A DNA stretch of 47,639 bases. Origin: JANXQG01 sp037147235. Its GTDB lineage: Bacteria; Planctomycetota; Planctomycetia; Pirellulales; Thermoguttaceae. The stretch is from contig JBAWVO010000009.1 of assembly GCA_037147235.1 (NCBI GenBank), positions 1-47,639 of the forward strand, written 5' to 3'. The translations under genes were made by a program, and so were the position numbers. Positions 8,348 to 16,307 of this stretch are shown piece by piece. Position 1 is the stretch's first letter. Each line of letters begins with the position of its first letter. The notes beneath the pieces are model-generated. The model saw only the letters and a list, made by a program, of their open reading frames with translations. It made no database searches and was not told where the DNA came from.

Positions 8348-9478
8348 CTAAGTCTTCCACGCCAGTGCGGCGCGGGCGATGTCGAAGGCGGCTTGTGGTC
8401 GGCCGAGTCGCCGAGCGGCGGCCTTCATCTGCTGCAAGCGTGCAGGATCGTCCAACAGCCGCGTGAGCTTATGCGCGAGCGTGGGCAGATTATTGACTTT
8501 TACTCCGGCCCCGTTCTCAAGGATGAAATCACTGTTGCGGGTCTCCTGGCCGGGTACCGGATTGGCAATCAGCAGCGCAGCGCCGCGGGCCAGGACTTCG
8601 GAGGTTGTCAGCCCACCAGGCTTGGATAGCACGATGTCGGCCGCCGCCATTAGTTCGTCGATCTCGCGGGTAAATCCAAGCACTTTGGCCCGATGCCGCT
8701 CGGGCACATCTACCTGCTCCAGGCGGGCCTTGAGCGGTTCGTTCCGGCCCGCCACGACGACGATCTCCAGCGGGCGCTGGACTGAAAGCAGCCCGCCAAA
8801 AATCTTCTCGACGGGCCCCATGCCAAACCCGCCGCCCATCTGCACGATCACCGGCCGGTCGCTGCCGAGGCCTAGCCGTCGACGGCATTCCTGCGAATCC
8901 TTCTCCTGGCTGAAGACCGGATGAATGGGAATACCGGTGACCGAGATCCGCTCGGCCGGCACGCCCCAGTAAGCCAGGTAGGCAGCACCTTCGTCCGTAG
9001 CGGTGAAATAGCGGTCGCATGGCTCATTGACCCACATGCGGTGCGTTTCAAAGTCGGTCGTGGCCGTGAGGTGGGGAGTGGCGATCTGACCCTTGGCGCG
9101 GAGCGAGGCGATGATTTCGGCCGGCAGGAAGTGCGTGTTGACGATCACATCCCAGGCTTCGTCGCGCAAGAGCTTGAGCAGCCGGCCCAGGTTGAGCCGT
9201 TCGACCAGCAGGCGGAAGCGATCGGATTTGTGCTGGAGCGATGGCGGCCGGTCGAGCATGTCGTAGACCAACCCTAGCAGATGCGGGGCGTTGTTCACGA
9301 GGTCAATGTAGAGCTTGCCGTAAAGGCGGCGAAAGACAGCATTTGTCAGGTCGAGCACGTCAATGTTCTTGATTACCGCCTCTGGGTCGAGTTGCCGCAG
9401 GGCCAACTCGACCGCTTCGGCCGCCCGCATATGCCCGGCACCAACCGATGCCGAGAGTACCAGAATCCGCTTTGCCAT
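8348..9478 (-). CDS. MGDG-synthase/UgtP-like glycosyltransferase (GT28)
   Basis: 376 residues. The N-terminal MGDG-synthase-type domain begins ILVLSASVGAGH, with the GxGH loop at 13-16. The C-terminal GT28 domain carries VIVQMGGGFGMG and 'ADIVLSKPGGLTTSEVLARG', which bind the nucleotide-sugar. These enzymes move a sugar, usually from UDP-glucose or UDP-galactose, onto diacylglycerol at the inner membrane. The product here (glyco-diacylglycerol or related lipid) is inferred. The ATG at 9478 follows a good GGAGG. The length is normal. No operon partner is obvious, and the DUF1330 gene lies 343 bases downstream. Confidence 0.88.
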   Translation of the reverse strand: MAKRILVLSASVGAGHMRAAEAVELALRQLDPEAVIKNIDVLDLTNAVFRRLYGKLYIDLVNNAPHLLGLVYDMLDRPPSLQHKSDRFRLLVERLNLGRLLKLLRDEAWDVIVNTHFLPAEIIASLRAKGQIATPHLTATTDFETHRMWVNEPCDRYFTATDEGAAYLAYWGVPAERISVTGIPIHPVFSQEKDSQECRRRLGLGSDRPVIVQMGGGFGMGPVEKIFGGLLSVQRPLEIVVVAGRNEPLKARLEQVDVPERHRAKVLGFTREIDELMAAADIVLSKPGGLTTSEVLARGAALLIANPVPGQETRNSDFILENGAGVKVNNLPTLAHKLTRLLDDPARLQQMKAAARRLGRPQAAFDIARAALAWKT

Positions 9479-9682
9479 GACATTTCCTCCAGAATTTGTC
9501 GAACGTAGTGCCTTGCCAAGAGATCCCTTTTTAGCACAGGCGTGCGCCGGGTGAAAGGTGGCTCATTCGCATTGTCGTACTATGTCGTAACATTTGGGAT
9601 GGACCTCAGCCCACGGTCAATCCGCAACCATGCGATTTGATCCTTGGTGTATTGTGTCAGTGGAACCAACCTCGGCCAGCGG

Positions 9683-9898
9683 TCACTCCGCAACCACCGG
9701 CCGCGCGAAGATAACCTGCCCGCTTTCACCCCACTCCTCTCCTATTTTTAATCTCTTGTGAGTCCAGAGTCTCATACAAACTGCGTCCATCGTCGGCTCA
9801 TCATAAGCCATTGCCAGCATGTGGGCGACCGACGTGCCAGCCATCCAAGTCTCGGCCAGTGGATCGAGTTTGCCAACGATTACCGGCCATAGGAACAC
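9683..9898 (-). CDS. Small uncertain ORF, hypothetical
   Basis: 71 codons from a GTG, with no ribosome binding site. The composition looks protein-like (AGTSVAHMLAMAYDEPTMDA, then EEWGESGQVIFARPVVAE). The frame stays open a further 12 codons upstream (EETSVAQRLT), so the start could be lost and this could be a remnant. A related 3' end sequence (the part around the stop) occurs again about 60 bases further on at 9601-9640. I recognise no family. Confidence 0.3.
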   Translation of the reverse strand: MFLWPVIVGKLDPLAETWMAGTSVAHMLAMAYDEPTMDAVCMRLWTHKRLKIGEEWGESGQVIFARPVVAE

Positions 9899-10097
9899 GG
9901 TGAGCCGTTGCGCTACGGAAGTCTCCTCAGGGGCTTATCGCGGGATTCTCAATGAAAGCTCGGCCCTAGTTCGCTACCGTGGATGGGCGGGGGCGGATGA
10001 GGACGTCGTTGCATTGCGGGGTTTCCGCACCTACACTGACGACCGTGTAATAGGCAGATATTTTTGATGTCGATACTGGGGCTAGGTAGGTTCGTAT

Positions 10098-10367
10098 ATG
10101 AAGTCGTTTCGTGAAGTTCTGACGATGAACCTTCCTCACCGGATGGGGTTCTTTAATATCACACCGAGCGTTGTAGCTGCCGTTGGCAAGAGTGGCGTTC
10201 GGAATGGCCTTGTACTCGTGAACGCGATGCATATAACCGCGTCCGTGTTCATAAATGAGGATGAATCCGGGCTGCACGAGGATTACCAGAAATGGCTTGA
10301 GGAGTTGGCCCCCTTCGACCCATCGCCCTACGACCTGTTGTGCAAGTCGCAGGGCTGGGCGAAATGA
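10098..10367 (+). pseudogene. Truncated YjbQ/UPF0047 family protein
   Basis: The first 75 or so residues match the YjbQ family closely: ITPSVVAAVGKSGVRNGLVL, then 'VNAMHITASVFINEDESGLH', then DYQKWLEELAPF. Members are usually 130-140 residues and continue with an 'H-N...DAHL' part holding further conserved histidine and acidic residues. Here the frame leaves the family after FDPSPY and stops at 89 codons, and I find no continuation in the other frames downstream. The second half appears deleted, so the protein is probably inactive. The ATG at 10098 has a weak AGGTAGG upstream. Confidence 0.65.
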
Positions 10368-10388
10368 CGGACGCACGCGGCCGGCCGA

Positions 10389-10583
10389 TCATCTGTCGTC
10401 GGGAGGGGCCGCGTTATGTTCCCAGGCCTGCTGTGCTTTCCAGCGTCGAAACTGACGTTCTCGACGTTCAGCAACCACGATGTGGTCGAAGGCACAAGCG
10501 ATGACCAGCAGGGCGATCGCAATGCCGCCGATATTGGCCCATGATTCTGTCTGCCGTGGCCGTAAGGCAACCCCTGCCCACAC
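10389..10583 (-). CDS. Possible small membrane protein
   Basis: 64 codons from a GTG. One hydrophobic helix (WANIGGIAIALLVIACAF) is followed by a basic stretch (VVAERRERQFRRWKAQQAW), which fits a one-pass small membrane protein. No ribosome binding site is visible, and the frame is open some way upstream. Antisense to nothing recognisable. Low certainty. Confidence 0.3.
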   Translation of the reverse strand: MWAGVALRPRQTESWANIGGIAIALLVIACAFDHIVVAERRERQFRRWKAQQAWEHNAAPPDDR

Positions 10584-11016
10584 GTTCGACGGCCACTCTA
10601 CGGAAGGGTATCTATCTCCAGAGCAACAGATGCCCTCCGCTCATTACAAGCATGTTCGACGGAAGCGAAGGAAACAAGGAAGGAAACGGCTCAGATATGC
10701 GCGGCCTTGAAGGAGATTAAGGAAGGAGACCTGCCCGCGAATGGGACAGATAACCAAACTCGGGAAGGAAACAACCCCAAGAAGGATGATTGCGCCGCGC
10801 CGCGCGCCGCTGGCAATGAGAATGTTGAAAGTGAAGGCGTTTTTCGCGCCGCTCCCGACTTGTCGTAATGTTGACTGCTGAATAGGATTTACCATTGGCC
10901 TTGGCGGGTCGTTTTTTTGCGGGCTGAGCTGCATTGTGTTTTGCAGCCCTTGACGCAGAGCCCGACGAGAGCCGGTTTATTGGTAAAACAAGCTCGTTCT
11001 CTAGGAGGAATCGAGA
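10584..11016. other. Gene-free stretch with purine-rich repeats and a possible sigma70-type promoter
   Basis: No convincing gene. 10665-10770 contains several copies of a purine-rich string (GGAAGGAAAC at about 10679 and 10762, and related GGAAGGAGA). TTGACG at about 10950 followed by TTTATT about 20 bases on could be a promoter for the amidase-like gene, and AGGAGG at 11003-11008 is its ribosome binding site. Confidence 0.4.
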
Positions 11017-12090
11017 ATGCCCATAAATCGCAGTGCGACCATGGATGAAGTGGAGAATCGCTGGTTTACCCCTTGCTCCGACAATGTGATCTATGCCTAC
11101 AGGACGAACGAACTCACCCACGAGGGCGGCAATGTACAGGTTGACCGGGAACAAGCTCGGTTAAAGAAAGCGGGAAAACTCCCGGGCGAGGGATGGAGGG
11201 CGGTGATTCTTCCGGATGTGGACTCCAGCGGGAAGCCCATCCCTGGACTCTATAACAACGAGCGGGCTTGCTTTATCCGCGAGGATCCCAACGGCGAAAC
11301 AATTGCCGTGCCTCGCGGCATCCCGGACGCACTGCAGGGCAAGTTCCTGATCGTGCCGTTCTACAAATGCGGCGGTATCAGCAATAACACCGCCACCCCC
11401 GACGGTCTGGTGGATTGTGCACACTTCGTGTCGAGCTGTTTAACCAAGGGAGGTGTCTCGGTGAATCAGCCTGGTGTCCAGGGACTGGTGGACATGCTCC
11501 GCCACCGTCAGGACACGCGGACCCTGGGAATTAAGGTCACGAGGGCCCAAGGCGAAAGGATATTGAACACCAGCATCATGGATCGCGGCGATGTCATTAC
11601 GTTCTTTCACGACGGCGGTTACCAACACAGTGTCATCTACACGGGTCGCGACGGAGGTGGCAAGCATAGAATCGCTTGCCACACCATCGCGCGCTTTGAT
11701 CAATTCTTTTGGAACGATCCTTGGCATATCACGAACCAGCCCGACTGGCGATTCACGCTGATCCACTTCGACGAACCATTCACCGCGGCGACGGGGAATC
11801 CGCAACGGTGCGAGGTGCGACTAGGTGGAGCGAGCGAGGTCTATTACTTCCTTTCCAATGGCATCGCCAAGCGCGCCCGCGGCTCCAAGTCCTCACACCA
11901 AACTCCCGGCATAAGCCCCCATGACAGCGGCTATTGGTTCAACCAGGCCTTCGATGCATTCGTCGTCTGGACGATGACCGGGCAGGTCGTCAAGATTCCG
12001 GTGAGGATGGATTTGCGTGCAGATAGTGTCCTGGCGACGTCGATTCCCATCGACATCGACGGCATCCCGGGAGAAATGTCTCCGTTTTAG
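11017..12090 (+). CDS. Predicted cysteine amidase-like protein (Amidase_6/NlpC-like core)
   Basis: 357 residues, no signal peptide. The middle contains a cysteine-histidine core like that of Amidase_6/papain-like amidases: Cys134 in 'GLVDCAHFVSSCLTKGG', a 'RGDVITFF' strand, His204 in YQHSVIYTG, and 'IACHTIARFD' (His222), which matches the usual 'SYHT' element. The first 110 residues and the last 90 match nothing I know. The ATG at 11017 is preceded by AGGAGG at ideal spacing. It may cut amide bonds in peptidoglycan or a peptide, but the absence of an export signal argues for a cytoplasmic substrate or non-classical delivery. Not obviously in an operon. Confidence 0.7.
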   Translation: MPINRSATMDEVENRWFTPCSDNVIYAYRTNELTHEGGNVQVDREQARLKKAGKLPGEGWRAVILPDVDSSGKPIPGLYNNERACFIREDPNGETIAVPRGIPDALQGKFLIVPFYKCGGISNNTATPDGLVDCAHFVSSCLTKGGVSVNQPGVQGLVDMLRHRQDTRTLGIKVTRAQGERILNTSIMDRGDVITFFHDGGYQHSVIYTGRDGGGKHRIACHTIARFDQFFWNDPWHITNQPDWRFTLIHFDEPFTAATGNPQRCEVRLGGASEVYYFLSNGIAKRARGSKSSHQTPGISPHDSGYWFNQAFDAFVVWTMTGQVVKIPVRMDLRADSVLATSIPIDIDGIPGEMSPF

Positions 12091-12411
12091 AATGCCTGCC
12101 GAAATTGTCATTTCTCCGAAGGTAGGCGGCTTCAGCGCGGCCACCGTATTGTGCTGGGGAAATCAGCTAGGGGCAGTATCCGTCGTTTCCCCGTCGCATG
12201 AGTCGTTCTCGGTTGTCCGCGGTTGAGTCGTCGGTGATGCAGCTTGATCCCCTCCCAAGTGCAGCTACCCAACTGGCCTGCGATCTCAATCTTTGCCATT
12301 CCACCCATCAAGTGGGGCATGGCGGTTGGTTGTTGGTTGTTGAGTAATTTCCATACTGGTTTTTTCCGCAATTACCGGCCTAAGCGATGTTTTTCGCGAA
12401 AAAGAACCTCG
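12091..12411. other. Gene-free stretch
   Basis: About 320 bases between the amidase-like gene and the ECF-type promoter. I see no convincing ORF on either strand and no strong hairpin. Confidence 0.4.
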
Positions 12412-12415
12412 CTAC

Positions 12416-12443
12416 CGTAACGCTTCCCTTTCTCCCGCGTATG
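12416..12443 (+). promoter_or_regulatory. ECF-sigma-type promoter for the Ser/His-Cys protein gene
   Basis: CGTAAC (12416-12421), 16 bases, CGTATG (12438-12443). The form matches ECF-sigma promoters (an 'AAC' motif at -35 and 'CGT' at -10, as in TGAAAC-N16-CGTA of sigma W). It lies 77 bases before the ATG at 12521. The same element occurs upstream of other genes in this cluster, and about 80 bases around it are repeated at 19808-19890. Confidence 0.6.
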
Positions 12444-12520
12444 AGAGAGTGAACGAGCGGGTCAAATGGTTTGGCCGACGCAGTTCAGAGAAACCTCAGT
12501 TTGAGAAAAGGGAAAGAATC

Positions 12521-13207
12521 ATGAAGAAGTCGTTTGCAGCGTTTTTTGTCGTGGTTGGGATTTCGGCAGCAGGAACAGCCAACACGGCCTTTGCCGGCGG
12601 ACACAGTTCGCACGGTAGCAGCAGCCATGTGTCGAGCAGCCATTCCAGCAGCGGCCCCAGCCACAGCACGAGCCATAGCCAAGGGAGCAGTTCCTCGCAT
12701 CCGTCGAGCAAGCACGATTCAAGCAAGTACGACCATTGCTGGAACAAGGGCAGCTACGGCCATTCCAATTATGGATGTTATCCGTGGAATTCCTGCTATT
12801 CCAACTACTGCTACCCGTCCTACCGGACTTGCTATCAGCCCTGCTACACTCCCAGCTACTGCTGCGAGTACGCCTCGCAGCCCTGCGTGCAGGAATACTG
12901 TGCCCCGCCGTGCGAAGAGTATTGCCCGCAGCCAGTTTGCTACCAGGAGCCTTGCTTTCCGTCGTGCCCCGAGTATTGTGGCAACTATGGCTTCCCCGGT
13001 TGCTACGGCCACAATTGCTGGGACAAGTGCGACGACTACTGCAAAGACCGTGATTACCAGAAACACCGCGACTCCTCAAAGCTGTCGCACGACAACAGCA
13101 AGGGACGCATCCCCTCCGGCAAAATGAACAGCTCGAATCACAGTCAGATGAACAAGGTGGCCAGTCACACAAGCGGAATGAGTGGCTCGCACGGCTCGCG
13201 ACGGTAA
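12521..13207 (+). CDS. Secreted Ser/His-rich and Cys/Tyr-rich protein
   Basis: 228 residues starting at MKKSFAAFFVVVG, with GGGAAAG before it and a clear signal peptide ending at TAFA. Residues after the signal are a low-complexity Ser/His tract (SSHGSSSHVSSSHSSSG). Then comes a long Cys/Tyr/Pro region with dozens of cysteines (CYSNYCYPSYRTCYQPCY, CVQEYCAPPCEEYCPQPVCY), then a Ser/Lys/His tail. This suggests an exported protein heavily cross-linked by disulfides or metal-binding. Planctomycete cell walls are known to be rich in cysteine-rich protein, so a structural role is possible; that is inference. It shares architecture and an ECF-type promoter with the gene at 18443-19417. An in-frame upstream extension to 12449 covers the 5' leader and is not used. 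Confidence 0.8.
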   Translation: MKKSFAAFFVVVGISAAGTANTAFAGGHSSHGSSSHVSSSHSSSGPSHSTSHSQGSSSSHPSSKHDSSKYDHCWNKGSYGHSNYGCYPWNSCYSNYCYPSYRTCYQPCYTPSYCCEYASQPCVQEYCAPPCEEYCPQPVCYQEPCFPSCPEYCGNYGFPGCYGHNCWDKCDDYCKDRDYQKHRDSSKLSHDNSKGRIPSGKMNSSNHSQMNKVASHTSGMSGSHGSRR

Positions 13208-13228
13208 CGAATATAAGCTTGCTCCTGC

Positions 13229-13270
13229 AACCGGCCCATGTCCTACTGGACGGGGCCGGTTTTGTTTCTT
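13229..13270 (+). terminator. Rho-independent terminator
   Basis: AACCGGCCC (13229-13237) pairs with GGGCCGGTT (13253-13261), with a 15-base loop followed by TTGTTTCTT. It lies 22 bases after the stop of the Ser/His-Cys protein gene. Confidence 0.8.
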
Positions 13271-13432
13271 GGTCCGTTTCTTCGTCATCCTGCTGCGGCC
13301 ACCTTTGGTGGACGCTGTGTCTATGCTAGGCGGTTGACATCTCTGCCAGTGGCTGCGAAGACAATAGGACAGGCTTTCGATCGTTATCATACTAATCCTG
13401 CTGGAGCTACGTAGATCAATGCGTCCCTGGAT

Positions 13433-15439
13433 TCATCGCTGCTGGAACTTGGGCAGGCTACGGCTTCGCGATAAGATTTCGTTCGACCCGGTTAGGGCAG
13501 CCCAGGCCTGGGAGAGTAAGCCCGTGGTAAACATGGCCAGGGGAAATCCAGCCATTCCGAGGATAATCAGGCCGATGACAAGGAAGCGAAACGATTGATT
13601 TTCCGATTCCTGCGGCCCTGCAAACATCATTAGGACCGCAGCGATCAGGGGAATCAGGCCAGCCATAACCTGCAGCAGACGCAGATAGACCGGCACGGAG
13701 CGCAGTTCCTCGGCAGCCGTGGACCGAAATCCTTGCCGGTCGCACCAGAGCTTGGGGTAAGTCACGCAGAGCGTAATCCACTCGACGAAGTGCATGGAAT
13801 AGGTGGCCGCGATTAGCCCCGAAAGCACAAACGAGATCAGCAGGTGGGCCCATTCCGCCGGTGCCAGCATGCCCGAGACGAAGGTTAGGACTAGGGGGAA
13901 GACAATTCCGCCCGGCATCCAGCACAGGCAGGCAACCCACCCCGCCCACAATGGCCAAGTCGCGGCGGTCCGCCGCGCCGCGTCGATCTGCTGCCGATCG
14001 CCCGGCAGCCGCCCACCCACCAAAGGCCATGCCCGAGCTACCGGGAGCACAATTCTCAGGGCCAGGGCGATGCCGACACCATAGGCGATCATGTCGTAGC
14101 AAAACACGATGCGGAAAAAAACCGCCTGCTGGGCTTCGCTCAAGTGGCTGATGATGCGGATCTGGTTGTAGATAATATTGATGATCGAGGCCACGATGTG
14201 TGGAGTAAGGGCAAGAATGAACAGCCAGAGGGCTGGTTGCCGCATCACCGCCTCTCGCATGCGGCCAAAGTTAGGCATCGCCTTCTCGGCAGCCTGATAG
14301 TGCCGACAGCCTTCCAATGCGGTCGATAATTCACGGGCCGAACCGAACCGCTGCTTCGGATTCGGATGCAAACAACGGGCGATCACCTGGTCTAACGCGG
14401 AGGATGACTCCACAGGCAGCGGCGGCGGAAGCTCACGCCGTTGGGCGGCCATGGCCCGTAAGATTTCACTCCTGCTCTTGCCATCCGGTGTTTGCGTGAA
14501 GGGCAACGAGCCGGTTGCGGCCTGGTACAGCACGACTCCCAGCGAGTAAATGTCGGCGGCCTGGGCGATTGTTTCCGTCGGCACTTGGGCATCGGGTACG
14601 AAGGCATCGAGATGTTCGGGTGCCATGTAGGCCAGCGTTCCGCCCAAGCGGTCCTTGCCAGCCGACGTATCAAGCGGCTGAAACGCCAAGTTGAAATCAA
14701 CCAGCAGAGGGCGGCCATACTGGTTGAGCATGACATTGCCCGGCTTGATGTCGCGATGGATCACCCCGTGACTGTGAGCGTAGTCCAAGGCTTCGGCCAA
14801 GCGTGCTCCAATCCAACAGACGGTCTCGACCCAGTCAAGTTCGGCCAGCAATTCGCGGTTTCGCATGGCGGCCGGATCGAATTCCACCGGTCGATTGACA
14901 AGCCGATCGATAGCGTCTAGCAGTTTCTGCCCACTTCGTTCAGTGGGGAGGTGTTCGGCCAGTTCGTCGAGCACCGCTTGCAAGGTCGGGCCGGACACGT
15001 ATTGCATGCACAGTAAACGAGTGCGGCTATCGTAAGCCGTTTCCGAAAAGACTCGCACGATATTCTCATGCTCTAGCCGGGCCATCTTGCGACCTTCGCC
15101 CCCTTGCCAGGCCGTGACTTTCAGGGCAACTTGACGTTCCAAGGAGACCTGTCGAGCAAGATAAACGGCGCCAAACGCCCCGCGTCCCAGGAGGCTGATG
15201 ATTTCAAAATCATCGATCCGCGTCCCCTGCTTGATGTCGTCGATCGAAACGGGTTTGACGTCCGATAGGGCCGTGGAAAGCGGGGTCGGACAACTGGGCG
15301 CAAACGCCGTGCCGTCGATATCGACCAGCGATTTGTCATTAGGTGACGAATGCAGTCCCGATAATTCGGCAGTACTTGGCCCAGCACCTTTCACCAAGCA
15401 CGGCGGCGAACTTTCAGGATCGCGTTTTGGGTCCGTCAT
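13433..15439 (-). CDS. Membrane Ser/Thr protein kinase with C-terminal multi-helix domain
   Basis: 668 residues from the ATG at 15439, 21 bases after the stop of the ECF sigma gene; the two form an operon. The kinase domain is cytoplasmic: glycine loop GRGAFGAVYLA near 85-95, Lys107 in VALKV, catalytic HRDIKPGNVML near 228, metal-binding motif DFN (248-250) instead of DFG, and GTLAYMAPEH. DFN is seen in other kinases of this phylum and keeps the aspartate, so activity is likely. From about residue 395 there are around six transmembrane helices (for example ALWLFILALTPHIVASII and FLVIGLIILGMAGFPLAMF) and no large outer domain. Kinases next to ECF genes commonly control the sigma factor by phosphorylation. 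A longer start (TTG 15454) has no support. Confidence 0.9.
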   Translation of the reverse strand: MTDPKRDPESSPPCLVKGAGPSTAELSGLHSSPNDKSLVDIDGTAFAPSCPTPLSTALSDVKPVSIDDIKQGTRIDDFEIISLLGRGAFGAVYLARQVSLERQVALKVTAWQGGEGRKMARLEHENIVRVFSETAYDSRTRLLCMQYVSGPTLQAVLDELAEHLPTERSGQKLLDAIDRLVNRPVEFDPAAMRNRELLAELDWVETVCWIGARLAEALDYAHSHGVIHRDIKPGNVMLNQYGRPLLVDFNLAFQPLDTSAGKDRLGGTLAYMAPEHLDAFVPDAQVPTETIAQAADIYSLGVVLYQAATGSLPFTQTPDGKSRSEILRAMAAQRRELPPPLPVESSSALDQVIARCLHPNPKQRFGSARELSTALEGCRHYQAAEKAMPNFGRMREAVMRQPALWLFILALTPHIVASIINIIYNQIRIISHLSEAQQAVFFRIVFCYDMIAYGVGIALALRIVLPVARAWPLVGGRLPGDRQQIDAARRTAATWPLWAGWVACLCWMPGGIVFPLVLTFVSGMLAPAEWAHLLISFVLSGLIAATYSMHFVEWITLCVTYPKLWCDRQGFRSTAAEELRSVPVYLRLLQVMAGLIPLIAAVLMMFAGPQESENQSFRFLVIGLIILGMAGFPLAMFTTGLLSQAWAALTGSNEILSRSRSLPKFQQR

Positions 15440-15460
15440 ACGCACCCCAAGCAAAAGATG

Positions 15461-16228
15461 TTACACCTGCGGGACATCGATAGGCTCGCCGCGCCGCCGC
15501 TGCAAGGCCGAGCGGCAATACTCCAGCAAGTTCAGGTCGATCAACTCCTCTTCGCATTCCTCCAACGAGGCCTCATCGATCGAATCCAGCACGAGATCCA
15601 GCAACTGTTCGGCCAGCAGCTCCCTGGCCCGATGAATCAGAACGCGGACCGAGCTTGAGCCGAGCTTCTTGGCAACCTTTCCATGAAGCTGGTCGGCGAT
15701 TTCCTGGGACCGAAGCTCGGGATGCTCGCTGCGGAAATGGAGGACCGTGTAATAGGGCGTGCCCGTTGTCTGTTCGGTCTTGGCCAGGGCCGACCAGCCC
15801 TTCGCCAGGATCTCCTCTCGCCAACTCCGTGTCCAGGCCCGATCTTCTTCGGCAAGCCGGTCCTCACCGAAGTGGCGATCAGGCGTATCGCCCAACACCC
15901 CCCGGGCTGCATCGCGTTTTCCCCGTCGCTGGTAATCGACGATCAGATGAAATAGCGTGGTTTTCAGAAAGCTACGGAACCGGCCATGGCTTGCATGGGC
16001 TTTTTGAAAGGCCCCGCTGACAAGCTTCAGCGCGAATTCCTGGAAAACCTCGTCGGCCGCATCCTCACTGCGGAGCGATCCCAGCAGGTAGCGGCGGATC
16101 GCGCCGCCATAGCGTTCCAGCAACGCCTGCTGTGCCTGCTTGACCTTTTCCACACTGCCATCGTTCGCCTGACGGACAACGGACCACAGTGTGTCAATTC
16201 TGCTGAGCCGCAAGTCATCCTGAACCAT
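15461..16228 (-). CDS. ECF-type RNA polymerase sigma factor paired with a kinase
   Basis: 255 residues. Sigma region 2 at about 40-102 (YGGAIRRYLLGSL, 'EDAADEVFQEFALKLV', RFRSFLKTTLFHLIVDYQRR) and a region-4-like helix-turn-helix near 165-210 (SQEIADQLHGK, 'SSVRVLIHRARELLAEQL'). A linker and a C-terminal acidic extension (EASLEECEEELIDL) make it longer than a simple ECF, as in planctomycete ECF groups linked to Ser/Thr kinases. It directs RNA polymerase to its own promoter class. The best candidate is the GTAAC-N16-CGTA element found in front of the neighbouring genes. Its own upstream region does not show that element. ATG at 16228 with AGGA before it. Co-transcribed with the downstream kinase. 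Confidence 0.9.
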   Translation of the reverse strand: MVQDDLRLSRIDTLWSVVRQANDGSVEKVKQAQQALLERYGGAIRRYLLGSLRSEDAADEVFQEFALKLVSGAFQKAHASHGRFRSFLKTTLFHLIVDYQRRGKRDAARGVLGDTPDRHFGEDRLAEEDRAWTRSWREEILAKGWSALAKTEQTTGTPYYTVLHFRSEHPELRSQEIADQLHGKVAKKLGSSSVRVLIHRARELLAEQLLDLVLDSIDEASLEECEEELIDLNLLEYCRSALQRRRGEPIDVPQV

Positions 16229-16307
16229 GATTCCTGCCCTCTGTTGGTGCGTCTGGTCTGAGAAGAAGTCTTATCAGAGAAACAACACTGGTATTCTATG
16301 TCTCCAC

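Noticed and set aside
12519..13172. Long Cys/Ser/Arg-rich minus-strand and second + strand frames over the Ser/His-Cys gene
   Set aside because: Low-complexity DNA keeps all frames open. Only the frame from 12521 has a signal peptide, ribosome binding site and terminator.
15437..15467. TGTAAC-N17-CGTATG on the minus strand at the kinase start
   Set aside because: The spacer is one base longer than in the other sites and the -10 overlaps the ATG, so I do not count it as a promoter.
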